Shown: one piece after another, positions 26,316 to 35,240 of the stretch
Layout of the letters: each line of letters begins with the position of its first letter
Position numbering within the stretch: position 1 is the first letter of the stretch
Assembly (NCBI GenBank): GCA_038326615.1
Contig: JBBQKF010000012.1
Location: 1-52,970, forward strand
DNA length: 52,970 nt
Source: JBBQKF01 sp038326615
GTDB taxonomy: Bacteria > Bacillota > Clostridia > Saccharofermentanales > UBA5734
Reading direction: 5' to 3'
Notes under the pieces: model-generated
What the model saw: only the letters and a program-made list of their open reading frames with translations
What the model was told of the DNA's origin: nothing
Databases searched by the model: none
Translations under genes and position numbers: made by a program

Positions 26316-27848
26316 ATGACAGAAAATTTTGTACAAGATGGATTGCAGTTTTTTGTTAATCTTTTTGAAAATTTAAGAACTGGGATCCTCTTTTTTGGTG
26401 GTCCATTTGAGATATTTATTGCAATTCTTGACATAACAATAACAACATTAGTTATTTATTTTGTTTTGAGACTAATAAGAGACTCTCGGGCATGGCAATT
26501 ACTTAAAGGAATTGTTCTTATCGTTATTTTTTCACAGATTTTTATTATTATGGGATTGCAGACTATTGGATTTATTCTTACGAATACTTTGTCAGTTCTT
26601 ACTATCGCATTTGTTGTTCTATTTCAACCTGAACTAAGAAGAGCGCTTGAAACAGTTGGAAGAAATTCTTTTACATTGATATCTGGAGTAGTTGCACAAG
26701 ATACTCCTATTGGCAAAAATGCTATTTACTCTATGATAGAATCAATTGTTATCGCTGTGGAGAGGCTTGCAAAATCTCATACAGGTGCTCTAATTATAAT
26801 AGAAAGAGAAACAAAGTTAGGAGAAATCACTGAACAAGACAATGCAGTCATAATGGACTCTGCTGTTTCATCGACACTGCTTCTTCAGATATTCTATAAA
26901 GGATCACCTCTTCATGATGGTGCCGTATTAATTAGAAATGGAAGAATCAATGCAGCAAGATGTCATGTTCCTTTGTCTGATAATTATCACTTAAGAAAAG
27001 ATTTTGGAACTAGACACAGAGCAGCGATAGGTGTTAGTGAAATGGGAGATGCAATTGCAGTTGTTGTATCTGAAGAACGAAGTGTAATCTCTGTTGCAAT
27101 TGATGGAAGACTTTACACGCTAGACAATGAAGATGCGCTTAGAACTATTTTACATAAGCAACTCGATAAAGAACAGCAAGGTGTTTTTTCAACACTCATT
27201 AAAAACACTAAAAAGAAAAGATTTTTTAATCTTAATAAAAACATTTTGAATGAAGATTGTAATAACAATAATGTTTCGCTAAACCAAAAGGATGATTTCA
27301 AATCAAATAATTCATCATCATTTTTACATAATTCAATTACAAAAGAAAAGAGACGAAAGAAAGTATTGATGATACTTGGCTCATTTATGGTTTCTCTATT
27401 CATTTGGTTATATGTTCAAATTACTGTAAATCCTGTTGAAACAAAATCATTCTCTGTTCCTGTTACTATTGAAGGAAATGATATTTTAAAGAGCAACCAT
27501 CTCGAGTTTGAGGCGCCTTCGAACAATGTGTCGTTAAGCATAAAGGGAAGAACAAAGAATCTTGAAAATTTAAATTCTAATGATATTTTAGCTATAATTG
27601 ATGTTTCAGAGATTAAAACAAGTTCGACAAAGTTGCTGCCAGTAACTATAAAAATTAAAAAATTGTCATATTTTAGGACAACTATTGTTTATCCATCTTC
27701 TATTTCTATAAAATTTTCGATATTTGATGAAAATGCTGTTACACCTACCCCCGTTAACACAATTGCACCATCACCAACAATTATGACTTTTTCAAGCATT
27801 TCATCAAGCCTGTCGTCAAGTGTTTCATCAACTACAACAAGTAAATAG
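26316..27848 (+). CDS. cdaA: Diadenylate cyclase CdaA fused to a YbbR (CdaR-like) domain
   Basis: A 510-aa protein. Residues 1-95 hold three membrane helices; 100-270 is the DisA_N/DAC domain that makes c-di-AMP from two ATP, with the active-site DGA at 201-203 and RHR at 233-235. An Asn/Ser-rich linker (about 290-340) leads to another membrane helix (about 350-370) and a YbbR domain (about 375-470), then a Ser/Thr-rich tail. In most Firmicutes CdaA and the YbbR protein CdaR are separate neighbouring genes in the order cdaA-cdaR-glmM; here one ORF carries both, and glmM follows as expected. The fusion spans a continuous frame with no frameshift sign. Confidence 0.92.
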   Translation: MTENFVQDGLQFFVNLFENLRTGILFFGGPFEIFIAILDITITTLVIYFVLRLIRDSRAWQLLKGIVLIVIFSQIFIIMGLQTIGFILTNTLSVLTIAFVVLFQPELRRALETVGRNSFTLISGVVAQDTPIGKNAIYSMIESIVIAVERLAKSHTGALIIIERETKLGEITEQDNAVIMDSAVSSTLLLQIFYKGSPLHDGAVLIRNGRINAARCHVPLSDNYHLRKDFGTRHRAAIGVSEMGDAIAVVVSEERSVISVAIDGRLYTLDNEDALRTILHKQLDKEQQGVFSTLIKNTKKKRFFNLNKNILNEDCNNNNVSLNQKDDFKSNNSSSFLHNSITKEKRRKKVLMILGSFMVSLFIWLYVQITVNPVETKSFSVPVTIEGNDILKSNHLEFEAPSNNVSLSIKGRTKNLENLNSNDILAIIDVSEIKTSSTKLLPVTIKIKKLSYFRTTIVYPSSISIKFSIFDENAVTPTPVNTIAPSPTIMTFSSISSSLSSSVSSTTTSK

Positions 27849-28212
27849 AGAAGTTTTTTAGGAATTCATTTATCAATAAATCAGATATTAATAAACATGA
27901 TAAAATCAAAAATTATTTTGATTAAAAAGTAAGAAACGAGTAATATGAATAATTTTAAGACATCAAAGTAAAAAGAATCAAAATAGAAGAAAATCAGAAT
28001 ATAAAGCTATCAAAAAAGAAAAGTTGATAAAATAATGTATATAAAAATTAAGATTGTGAAATTAAAGATAACAAAAATGAAAGATATCATAAATGTAAGA
28101 TATCAAAATAGAAAGATTGAAAAATTACTTAATCAAAAGATTTAAAGAAAAAAGATTTGAAGAAAAAGGGAAAATTATATATTGCTTTTTCAATAAAGTT
28201 TTAGGAGGAAAA
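27849..28212 (+). other. A-rich gap before glmM
   Basis: About 360 bp, very rich in A on this strand, with loosely repeated AAGATATCA-type strings around 28080-28110. No terminator, promoter of good quality or small gene was recognised, so glmM is probably co-transcribed with cdaA. Confidence 0.5.
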
Positions 28213-29613
28213 ATGTCTAGATTATTTGGAACAGATGGAGTTCGTGGAATTGCTAATGTTGAACTCACACCAGAGTTAGCTTTTGCTTTGGGGAGATATG
28301 GTGCCTTTGTGCTTGCAGGTGAAACTGCTCACAAACCGAGAATTCTTGTCGGATGTGATACTAGAATTTCCTGTGCAATGTTGGAATCAGCACTTGTTGC
28401 TGGAATTTGCTCGGCAGGTGCAGATGCCTTTATTTGCGGAGTTATACCAACTCCAGGAATAGCAAAACTTGTAAAAACATACAATTGTGATGCCGGGGTT
28501 GTAATTTCGGCATCACATAATTCATATGAATTCAACGGAATAAAGTTTTTTGATGGCAACGGATATAAGCTGCCAGACCATATTGAAGATAAGATTGAAG
28601 AATTAATCCACACCGAAAAAAGTATCAAAGCTGGCGTTGAATCAATAAATTCAATAGACATGGATGATTCACCAATCTTAAAGAGACCCGAAGGTGAATT
28701 TGTAGGTCACAGATTTGAAGCTAAAGATGCTTTATCCGACTATATGAAATCCCTTCAGAATGCAATTTCTATTGATCTTAACGGAGTCAAAATTGCACTT
28801 GATTGCGCAAATGGAGCAACATATGAAATTGCTATGCCTCTGTTTTCTAATTATGGAGCTCAAGTTGTTGCTATTGGGATTGAACCTGACGGATTAAATA
28901 TTAACAAAGGTTGTGGTTCAACACATCTTGAGAAGTTGTGTGAACTTGTAGTAAAAGAAAAATGTGATATAGGCCTTGCTTTCGATGGCGATGGGGACAG
29001 AATGCTTGCTGTTGATTCAGATGGCAAAATTGTTGATGGCGACGTAATAATGGCGCTTGTTGCACTTGACATGAAGAATACAAACCAACTTAAAGATAAT
29101 ACTTTAGTTGTTACTGTTATGAGTAATCTTGGTCTTGATATTTTTGCATCTGAAAATGATATTAAACTATCAAAGACCAAAGTTGGTGACCGGTATGTTC
29201 TTGAAGAAATGGCACAATACGGGTATTCTTTGGGTGGAGAACAATCAGGGCATGTTATTATTCTTGAATATTCAACAACTGGTGACGGTATGCTAAGCGC
29301 GTTAAAGCTCTTACAGTCGGTAAGGAATTCTGGTAAACCACTTAAAGAATTACGAACAGTTATGAATGTTTTGCCACAGGTACTTAAAGGAGCAAAAGTA
29401 AGAAATGAATTTAAATCAACAGTTCTTACAGATGAGGAGCTTGTTGCAATGTCAACAAAAATGGAAATGGAACTTGGGGACAGGGGAAGAATTCTAATTA
29501 GAGCTTCAGGTACTGAACCATTAATCAGGGTTATGATTGAAGGCGAAGACTATAAAAGGATTTCTGAAATGTGTCAGGACTTGATTGATGTTATTAACCG
29601 TAAGTATGTGTGA
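28213..29613 (+). CDS. glmM: Phosphoglucosamine mutase
   Basis: A 466-aa enzyme that converts glucosamine 6-phosphate to glucosamine 1-phosphate for cell-wall precursor synthesis. The N-terminal LFGTDGVRGIAN, the phosphoserine loop ISASHNSYEFNG (catalytic Ser101), the metal-binding DGDGDR at about residue 258 and the GEQSGH and RASGTEPLIRVM substrate motifs are all intact. The frame is open for 32 codons upstream, but AGGAGG five bases before ATG 28213 fixes the start. It follows the c-di-AMP synthase, and CdaA is known to interact with GlmM in other Firmicutes, so the linkage is functional. Confidence 0.97.
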   Translation: MSRLFGTDGVRGIANVELTPELAFALGRYGAFVLAGETAHKPRILVGCDTRISCAMLESALVAGICSAGADAFICGVIPTPGIAKLVKTYNCDAGVVISASHNSYEFNGIKFFDGNGYKLPDHIEDKIEELIHTEKSIKAGVESINSIDMDDSPILKRPEGEFVGHRFEAKDALSDYMKSLQNAISIDLNGVKIALDCANGATYEIAMPLFSNYGAQVVAIGIEPDGLNINKGCGSTHLEKLCELVVKEKCDIGLAFDGDGDRMLAVDSDGKIVDGDVIMALVALDMKNTNQLKDNTLVVTVMSNLGLDIFASENDIKLSKTKVGDRYVLEEMAQYGYSLGGEQSGHVIILEYSTTGDGMLSALKLLQSVRNSGKPLKELRTVMNVLPQVLKGAKVRNEFKSTVLTDEELVAMSTKMEMELGDRGRILIRASGTEPLIRVMIEGEDYKRISEMCQDLIDVINRKYV

Positions 29614-29760
29614 TGATGAAATTAATTAAATTTTAATTGAAAATGTTAAATTTGAAGTGCAAAATTAAATGCATAAATAGATTGTGCAACACAGATATAA
29701 TAAAATTCAAAGATAACCAATTTAACGGAATAATAAATTTATAAAATTATCGTTGCTACT

Positions 29761-29801
29761 AGCAAATGCAAATGCAAATGCAAATGCAAATGCAAATGCA
29801 A
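29761..29801. repeat. Hexanucleotide tandem repeat (CAAATG, six units)
   Basis: A run of about six exact GCAAAT/CAAATG units between glmM and the rplU promoter, 47 bp before its -35 box. Such hexamer runs change copy number by slippage. No gene is present in the 29614-29847 gap. Confidence 0.9.
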
Positions 29802-29847
29802 AACTACTATAATAGTCGTTAATTTATGAACAATTAGCAATTGAATA

Positions 29848-29876
29848 TTGACAACAATCCGTTCTTGTGGTATTAT
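29848..29876 (+). promoter_or_regulatory. Strong promoter of rplU
   Basis: A consensus -35 TTGACA (29848-29853) and -10 TATTAT (29871-29876) with ideal 17-bp spacing. Transcription would start at about 29883, exactly where the L21 leader begins. Confidence 0.8.
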
Positions 29877-29881
29877 TCCAC

Positions 29882-29950
29882 GGTAACCGCATGGACAAGG
29901 CTTTAAATTGCATTTAATTGCATGCCTTTTTGCAGCGAGACTGTTTACAG
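29882..29950 (+). ncRNA. L21 ribosomal protein leader
   Basis: The leader between the promoter and rplU has the features I associate with the Firmicute L21 leader: GTAACCGCATGGACAAGGC near the 5' end, a pairing GCATGCC element, TTTTTGCAGCGAGACTGTTTAC, and then the ribosome site GGAGG. It is expected to let the L21 protein control its own operon. Confidence 0.7.
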
Positions 29951-29962
29951 GAGGAAAATAAT

Positions 29963-30274
29963 ATGTACGCAATAATTATGACAGGTGGCAAACAATACAA
30001 TGTTCAGGTTGGAGATGAGATTTTCGTAGAGAAACTCGAAGGTGAAGCCGGTTCAGTTTTAAAGTTTGACCAGGTTCTGGCACTTTCAGATGATTCTGGA
30101 TTCAAAGCTGGAAGTCCAACATTAGACGGAGTGGTTGTAGAAGGCGAAGTAGTAAAACAAGGCAAGCAAAAGAAAGTCATTGTTTTCAAATACAAAGCAA
30201 AAAAAGGATACAGGAACAAAAAAGGACACAGACAACCATACACAAGAGTTCGTATCAACAAGATTGTTGTTTGA
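29963..30274 (+). CDS. rplU: 50S ribosomal protein L21
   Basis: A 103-aa protein with the L21 start MYAIIMTGGKQYNVQVGDEI and the basic C-terminus (KAKKGYRNKKGHRQPYTRV). It binds 23S rRNA together with L20. ATG 29963 is preceded by AGGAGG within the leader; the 15 upstream codons in the same frame are leader RNA. It opens the conserved rplU-prp-rpmA unit. Confidence 0.98.
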   Translation: MYAIIMTGGKQYNVQVGDEIFVEKLEGEAGSVLKFDQVLALSDDSGFKAGSPTLDGVVVEGEVVKQGKQKKVIVFKYKAKKGYRNKKGHRQPYTRVRINKIVV

Positions 30275-30296
30275 TTAATCCTTTTGGGACGGAACC

Positions 30297-30650
30297 ATGA
30301 TTAAAATAACGTTAGAAAGAGCCTCGAACGGTTTTATACAGAAATTTACCATATCTGGTCATTCAGGATATGCGAAGTCAGGTGAAGACATAATATGCGC
30401 CGCGATTTCGATTTTAGGACAAACAGCAATTGGTGCTTTGCAAGATCTTGCAATACTAAAAGTTAACTACCTGATACTTGATACAGAAGGTTATCTGGAA
30501 TGTTCAGTTCTGGCACCTGAAGAAATGGCTAGCGGTCAATACTTGATTGCTAATACGATAATGGATATGTTTGAACTCGGATGCAAGCAAGTTTCTAACA
30601 GTTATGGAAAAAAATACGTAAGAATTTTAAATTCATCATTCACAAAGTGA
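30297..30650 (+). CDS. prp: Ribosomal-processing cysteine protease Prp
   Basis: A 117-aa protein with the family's active-site pattern: GHSGYAKSGEDIICAAIS supplies the catalytic His (residue 22) and Cys (residue 34). Prp removes the N-terminal extension of ribosomal protein L27 in Firmicutes. It lies between rplU and rpmA, the standard order, and the L27 encoded next carries the cleavable extension, so the pair is intact. Confidence 0.95.
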   Translation: MIKITLERASNGFIQKFTISGHSGYAKSGEDIICAAISILGQTAIGALQDLAILKVNYLILDTEGYLECSVLAPEEMASGQYLIANTIMDMFELGCKQVSNSYGKKYVRILNSSFTK

Positions 30651-30663
30651 AGGAGGTGCAGCT

Positions 30664-30948
30664 ATGATTAAGGTAAATTTACAACTTTTTGCTCATAAAA
30701 AAGGAGTAGGTAGTACAAGAAACGGTCGTGATTCTGAGTCAAAGAGACTTGGAGCAAAAAAAGGCGACGGACAGTCAGTACTTGCAGGTAATATTTTAGT
30801 TAGACAGCGCGGAACAAAAATGCATCCTGGAATTAATGTCGGAATAGGTTCAGACGATACACTTTACGCATTAATTGAGGGAAAAGTCAAATTTGAGAGA
30901 CGCGGCAAAGACAAAAAGCAAGTTAGTGTTTATCCGGTTGCTGAGTAG
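30664..30948 (+). CDS. rpmA: 50S ribosomal protein L27 with Prp-cleaved N-terminus
   Basis: A 94-aa protein. The first nine residues (MIKVNLQLF) form the extension that Prp cuts after Phe9, exposing the AHKKGVGSTRNGRDS start that reaches the peptidyl-transferase centre. GRGKDKKQVSVYP-like basic residues follow at the C-terminus. AAGGAGG precedes the start. A terminator follows. Confidence 0.97.
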   Translation: MIKVNLQLFAHKKGVGSTRNGRDSESKRLGAKKGDGQSVLAGNILVRQRGTKMHPGINVGIGSDDTLYALIEGKVKFERRGKDKKQVSVYPVAE

Positions 30949-30970
30949 TTTTTAACAAGAAACACCAAAC

Positions 30971-31004
30971 AGGGCCTGACTTAATAAGTCCGGCTCTTTT
31001 TTTC
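30971..31004 (+). terminator. Terminator after rpmA
   Basis: Arms GGGCCTGACT and AGTCCGGCTC pair with one mismatch and one wobble around a TAATA loop, followed by T7. Confidence 0.85.
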
Positions 31005-31034
31005 TTACAAAACAAAAGAAAAGGGGAATTGAAC

Positions 31035-32303
31035 ATGTTTATTGATAGTGCAACAATTTCAGTCAAAGCAGGCAATGGTGGTAACGGCATGGTTTCTTTT
31101 CGTACGGAAAAGTATGTGCCAAATGGTGGACCTGACGGCGGAGATGGCGGCAGAGGCGGACATGTTATTTTCTATGCTGATGACGGGATTCGTACTTTAC
31201 AGGATTTTAGATACAAAAAAAGCTATATTGCAAAAGACGGTGGTAAAGGGCTTAGGAGGAGATCAAGTGGGCTATCTGCGACAGATTTGAGTATTGCCTT
31301 GCCAGTCGGGACAATTATTAAAGATGCTCAATCAGGGCACTTAATAGCTGATTTGTCAGAAACAGGACAGATTTGTATTGTTGCCAAAGGTGGGCGTGGT
31401 GGTAAAGGCAATATGAATTTTGCTAATTCTGTCCGTCAAGCACCTAATTTTGCACGTGCAGGTCAACCTGGTGAAGAATTTATTTTGCAAATTGAACTTA
31501 AACTATTAGCTGATGTGGGACTAATTGGATTTCCTAATGTTGGGAAATCAACTCTTTTATCAGTTGTTTCTGCAGCAAAACCTAAAATAGCAGATTACCA
31601 TTTTACAACGATAGAACCCAATCTGGGTGTTGTGTCTGTTGGTGGAGATAGTTTTATAATTGCTGATATTCCGGGGCTTATTGAAGGCGCAAGCTCAGGT
31701 CATGGCCTTGGGCATGAATTTCTGAAACATATTGAAAGAACAAGGCTTTTTATTCATGTAATTGATGTATCTGGAAGTGAAGGAAGAGATCCATTAGAAG
31801 ATTTTAACACTATACAAAATGAGCTCCAAAGTTATCAGGAAAAATTGACGCTACGTCCACAAATAATTGCATTAAATAAAGTTGATATTACAGACCCAGA
31901 AAAGCTTGCAGAGTTTACAAAAGCAATTGAAGAAAAAGGGTTTAAAGTTTTTCAAATTTGTGCTCCTATTCATGAAGGTGTTGATGATCTTATGCGTTAT
32001 ACCGCAAGCTTACTTAAAACTTTGCCGCAAACAATTCTTTTTGATGAAATAAAAGAAAGAGTAATATATAAGTTGCAGGATGAGGCTTTGTATAAAGTAG
32101 AAGTAATAGACAACGTTTATCATGTTACTGGTAATTGGATTAATAATCTTGTTGAGTCGACAAACTTTGATGATACAGATTCAATTCAATACTTCCAGCG
32201 TTTACTTCGTAAAAAGGGAGTTATTGATGCTTTAGAAGAAAAAGGAATTCAGGAAGAAGACCTTGTTGTAATGCATACTCTTGAATTTGAATTCATGAAA
32301 TAG
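31035..32303 (+). CDS. obg: Obg-family GTPase
   Basis: A 422-aa essential GTPase involved in 50S subunit maturation and stress responses. The glycine-rich Obg domain is at residues 1-157 (GNGGNGMVSFRTEKY, GGDGGRGGHV), the G domain follows (G1 GFPNVGKST, G3 DIPGL, G4 NKVD), and the C-terminal OCT domain fills about residues 340-422. ATG 31035 is eight bases after AAGGGG; the TTG at 31029 is too close to that site. The gene lies at its usual place after rpmA. Confidence 0.97.
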   Translation: MFIDSATISVKAGNGGNGMVSFRTEKYVPNGGPDGGDGGRGGHVIFYADDGIRTLQDFRYKKSYIAKDGGKGLRRRSSGLSATDLSIALPVGTIIKDAQSGHLIADLSETGQICIVAKGGRGGKGNMNFANSVRQAPNFARAGQPGEEFILQIELKLLADVGLIGFPNVGKSTLLSVVSAAKPKIADYHFTTIEPNLGVVSVGGDSFIIADIPGLIEGASSGHGLGHEFLKHIERTRLFIHVIDVSGSEGRDPLEDFNTIQNELQSYQEKLTLRPQIIALNKVDITDPEKLAEFTKAIEEKGFKVFQICAPIHEGVDDLMRYTASLLKTLPQTILFDEIKERVIYKLQDEALYKVEVIDNVYHVTGNWINNLVESTNFDDTDSIQYFQRLLRKKGVIDALEEKGIQEEDLVVMHTLEFEFMK

Positions 32304-32517
32304 CTTTTTATTTCTTTTTAAATTTAATTGATTCCAATTCCCCATTAGAATGAAAGATTAAATTTTAGATATGAACTTATAATTAGTACAAAATTCTAGT
32401 AATTTCCTTATTAGTATTTTGTAGAAACTGATATCAGTGCATTCTGAAATAATACTAAAGAACAGTAAAAAAGATATTAATAATTTTAATAACATAAACT
32501 TGAAAGGAGTGTATGAT

Positions 32518-32853
32518 TTGGCTCTAGGCTATTTCATACGAAAAATTATGATTAATAGTAAACAACGTGCATTTTTGAGAGCAATGGCAAATTCGCTTGA
32601 TAACACAATGCAGATAGGCAAATCAGGGATAACGGATCACGTTAAAACGCAAATTGAAGAGTTATTAGACATGAAGGAAATAGTTAAAGCCAACGTCCTA
32701 AAAACTTGTGAGAGTTCGCCAAAAGAAGTCGCTCACGAAATTGCTAATTCAATAGATGCAGATGTTGTGTCTGTGGTTGGAAGAAAATTTGTTATGTACC
32801 GTAAATCAGAAAAATTAGCAAAAGAAGGCAAATCTATTATTCTACCTTGGTAA
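32518..32853 (+). CDS. yhbY: YhbY/CRM-domain RNA-binding protein
   Basis: A protein of about 100-111 aa made of one CRM domain: NSKQRAFLRAMAN near the N-terminus, MQIGKSGITDHV (the GxxG-like loop) and VVGRKFVMYRKS at the end. It associates with the pre-50S ribosome and commonly follows obg. Two starts are possible. TTG 32518 has a good AAAGGAG ribosome site; ATG 32548 gives the family's usual length but has no site. The TTG start is reported. Confidence 0.88.
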   Translation: MALGYFIRKIMINSKQRAFLRAMANSLDNTMQIGKSGITDHVKTQIEELLDMKEIVKANVLKTCESSPKEVAHEIANSIDADVVSVVGRKFVMYRKSEKLAKEGKSIILPW

Positions 32854-32874
32854 TTATTATATTATAAAAGAATT

Positions 32875-32980
32875 AATGGTTCGAGTGTCAAAAGCATGTT
32901 TTTTCATTTTTCAATAAACTAGATGTTGTTCGAAGTTGACTTCAGAAGATTTCCAGCTTGTTTTTTACACCCGAACTATT
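32875..32980. repeat. 106-bp element bounded by about 24-bp inverted repeats
   Basis: The left end (AATGGTTCGAGTGTCAAAAG) and the complement of the right end (AATAGTTCGGGTGTAAAAAA) agree at about 17 of 20 positions. The centre contains a smaller GAAGT/ACTTC palindrome. It is non-coding, so either a MITE-like insertion or a large hairpin after yhbY. No clear target duplication was seen. Confidence 0.6.
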
Positions 32981-33101
32981 ACTAAAATTTAATGAATTGA
33001 TTATAATTTTTACTTACTTGTCAAAAAGAGAACATATACATTTTGAAAACGTTAATTTTGTCAAATATTTGTAAAATATTGCTATAAACAGATTATTGTT
33101 A

Positions 33102-33129
33102 TTTACACTTCTAATCTTTATGTTATAAT
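33102..33129 (+). promoter_or_regulatory. Rubredoxin promoter
   Basis: A -35 TTTACA (33102-33107) and consensus -10 TATAAT (33124-33129), 16 bp apart, 32 bp before the rubredoxin start. Confidence 0.7.
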
Positions 33130-33161
33130 TTTAATAACAATATATTTAGGAGGTATTTATT

Positions 33162-33320
33162 ATGGAAAAATATGTATGTACTTTATGTGGCTATGTTTAT
33201 GACCCTGCTGCTGGAGATCCGGATTCTGGGATTGCACCAGGAACTTCATTTGATGCACTACCTGATGAATGGGTTTGTCCTTTATGTGGAGCAATGAAAG
33301 ACCAATTCGAAAAAGAATAA
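33162..33320 (+). CDS. rub: Rubredoxin
   Basis: A 52-aa protein with the complete rubredoxin fold: CTLCGYVYDPAAGDP at the N-terminus and WVCPLCGAMKDQF near the C-terminus, giving the four cysteines that bind one iron atom. It passes single electrons. AGGAGG seven bases before the ATG confirms the start. The flavodiiron protein encoded 88 bp downstream is its usual electron acceptor in clostridia, where the pair removes oxygen or nitric oxide. Confidence 0.97.
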   Translation: MEKYVCTLCGYVYDPAAGDPDSGIAPGTSFDALPDEWVCPLCGAMKDQFEKE

Positions 33321-33356
33321 GAAACAGTATAATTTAATTTGAACCCTTTAACAGAG

Positions 33357-33379
33357 TGCGGTACCCAAAAGGTGCCGCA
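33357..33379 (+). terminator. Hairpin between rubredoxin and flavodiiron genes
   Basis: TGCGGTACC and GGTGCCGCA pair (one T-G) around a CAAAA loop. There is no T run, so it is more likely an mRNA-stabilising or partially terminating hairpin that raises rubredoxin expression over the downstream gene. Confidence 0.55.
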
Positions 33380-33408
33380 TTATCTGATTATTATGCATGG
33401 AGGCCGAA

Positions 33409-34599
33409 ATGATGCTTTATAAACTAGACGAAAATGTACATGAAATTGGCGCTAAGGATCCCGAACGAAGGATATTTGATAGCCTTGTTTACATGCCGCA
33501 TGGGACAACCTATAACTCTTATTTTGTAGAAGGAGAAAAATACAATGCAATTATTGATTGTGTTGATCTTGAAAAAGTAGAAATACTGATATCAAATCTT
33601 AAAGAAGCAAGTGTTAATAGAATCGATTATATTATTTTATTACATTCAGAGCAGGATCATTCAGGATCAATCCATAAAATAATGGAATTGTTTCCCTCCG
33701 CAAAAGTTGTTTGTACAGCAAAGGTTAAAGAGCTCCTGGCTATTCATCTTCATTTGTCTGAAGAAAGAATGATTATTATGAATGAGGGAGGAATCCTTGA
33801 TTTGGGTGGAATGGGACTAACATTTTATTCAATTCCTTTTGCACATTGGCCCGACAATACTATGGCTCATCTGCTGCCACAAAATATTTTATTTTCGAGT
33901 GATTTATTTGGTGCACATTATTCAGACGAACCTGAAATTAAAAAACTAAACGATACCCAGAAAAGAGCTGCCAGAGGTTATTTTTCGGAGATTATGATGC
34001 CATTTCGTAAAAATATTTCAAAATATGTTGCTAAAGTTGAACAATTGAACCCTTCAATAATTGCACCATCTCACGGAGGTGTATGGCTTAACTCAATTGA
34101 AATTCTTGATTGTTACAAGTTATGGACAAGTGATGAGGTTAAGCCTTTTGTAACAATTCCATATGTAACTATGCATGATAGTACGAAAATAGCTGTACTT
34201 CATTTTTCAAAAATCATGAATCAAAGAGGCATCGATGTTATTTTGCATAATCTTACTCAAAAACCTGAAAGTCTGTTAATTGAGACAGGTGAGATGATTT
34301 ACGATCTTGTTGATGCATCTGCTATTATTTTTGCATTTTGTACAGTTCTTGGAGGACCTCATCCAGCGATTGTTTATGCTGCAGCGACATCAAATGCAAT
34401 GATGCCTAAGACAAAATTTCTAGGCATGCTTTGTTCATATGCCTGGGCAACTAAAGCACCAGAAGTTATAAATGCACTTACTTCGAATTTTAAATCACAA
34501 AGATTTGAACCAATTGTTTTCAAAGGGTTACCAACTAAAGAAGATTTAGCGAAAATAGAAATATGTGCAAATGAAATGGCAGATGCAATCATTTTATAG
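33409..34599 (+). CDS. Flavodiiron protein (A-type flavoprotein)
   Basis: A 396-aa protein. The N-terminal metallo-beta-lactamase-like domain holds the diiron ligands (HSEQDHSGS near residue 80, further His/Asp in SSDLFGAHY and the SHGGVW at about residue 225). The C-terminal third is a flavodoxin domain. The start is ATG 33409, five bases after TGGAGG; an earlier ATG at 33397 overlaps that site. With rubredoxin it forms an oxygen- or nitric-oxide-reducing detoxification unit in an anaerobe. Confidence 0.94.
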   Translation: MMLYKLDENVHEIGAKDPERRIFDSLVYMPHGTTYNSYFVEGEKYNAIIDCVDLEKVEILISNLKEASVNRIDYIILLHSEQDHSGSIHKIMELFPSAKVVCTAKVKELLAIHLHLSEERMIIMNEGGILDLGGMGLTFYSIPFAHWPDNTMAHLLPQNILFSSDLFGAHYSDEPEIKKLNDTQKRAARGYFSEIMMPFRKNISKYVAKVEQLNPSIIAPSHGGVWLNSIEILDCYKLWTSDEVKPFVTIPYVTMHDSTKIAVLHFSKIMNQRGIDVILHNLTQKPESLLIETGEMIYDLVDASAIIFAFCTVLGGPHPAIVYAAATSNAMMPKTKFLGMLCSYAWATKAPEVINALTSNFKSQRFEPIVFKGLPTKEDLAKIEICANEMADAIIL

Positions 34600-34685
34600 A
34601 AATATATGCTTAAGTTTAATGGATTAATAAGAATGAGCTGTAACTAAAACTTTTTTGTCACACAGTTTAAGCTACCATTGAGAAA

Positions 34686-35231
34686 TTATTTTGTGAGTAT
34701 TGATAAAATTTCCAAATAAATTTCTTGCGTATTTTCCTTCCATTTGTTACAAATCTTAACAGCCATTTCTTTTGATGGAATTGACAGACGAAGAGAAATT
34801 AAGTCTTTAATTCCATCAGAAAGAATGAGTTTTACATCATATCCACCGAAGAAGTCCGGATCAAAAGTTGCTTTTACTTCAACGTTCTTACGTGTGCTTT
34901 TTTCCCATGATTTCGAAGCGTTATTCAAGAAAGTGTGAATGTGTTCGGGGATTGTGTGCTGTAAGCGGTTAAGAATATCAAGCCCTGTTGTTGTAATATC
35001 GCATCTTGATACGGGATTTCCTTGAGCGTCTTTTATGTCTTCACCTTTACGCACAGAAATTGTGATAAAAACTGTTTTACACAAATCGTCGAACGCTGTT
35101 GCAAATGTAAAATAATTCATATAACAAGTATCTAATGCCATTGCAGTAAGCTCTCCAACAGTTATTCCTGGAATTCTACTCACAATAAAAAGGATAATTA
35201 TTTTATTTCGGGCCATTTCTGCTTTGTCCAC
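34686..35231 (-). CDS. DUF4364 family protein (winged-helix regulator-like)
   Basis: A 181-aa protein of the DUF4364 family, found widely in Clostridia. The N-terminus (KIIILFIVSRIPGITVGELTAMAL, then YMNYFTFATAFDDL) looks like a winged helix-turn-helix; ITTTGLDIL resembles the end of such a domain. The C-terminal part has the family's beta-strand pattern (VEVKATFDPDFFGGYDVKLIL). GTG 35231 has GAGAGG at a good distance; the GTG at 35240 overlaps that site. The gene is convergent with the flavodiiron gene. Target unknown. Confidence 0.85.
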   Translation of the reverse strand: MDKAEMARNKIIILFIVSRIPGITVGELTAMALDTCYMNYFTFATAFDDLCKTVFITISVRKGEDIKDAQGNPVSRCDITTTGLDILNRLQHTIPEHIHTFLNNASKSWEKSTRKNVEVKATFDPDFFGGYDVKLILSDGIKDLISLRLSIPSKEMAVKICNKWKENTQEIYLEILSILTK

Positions 35232-35240
35232 GTTGAACAC

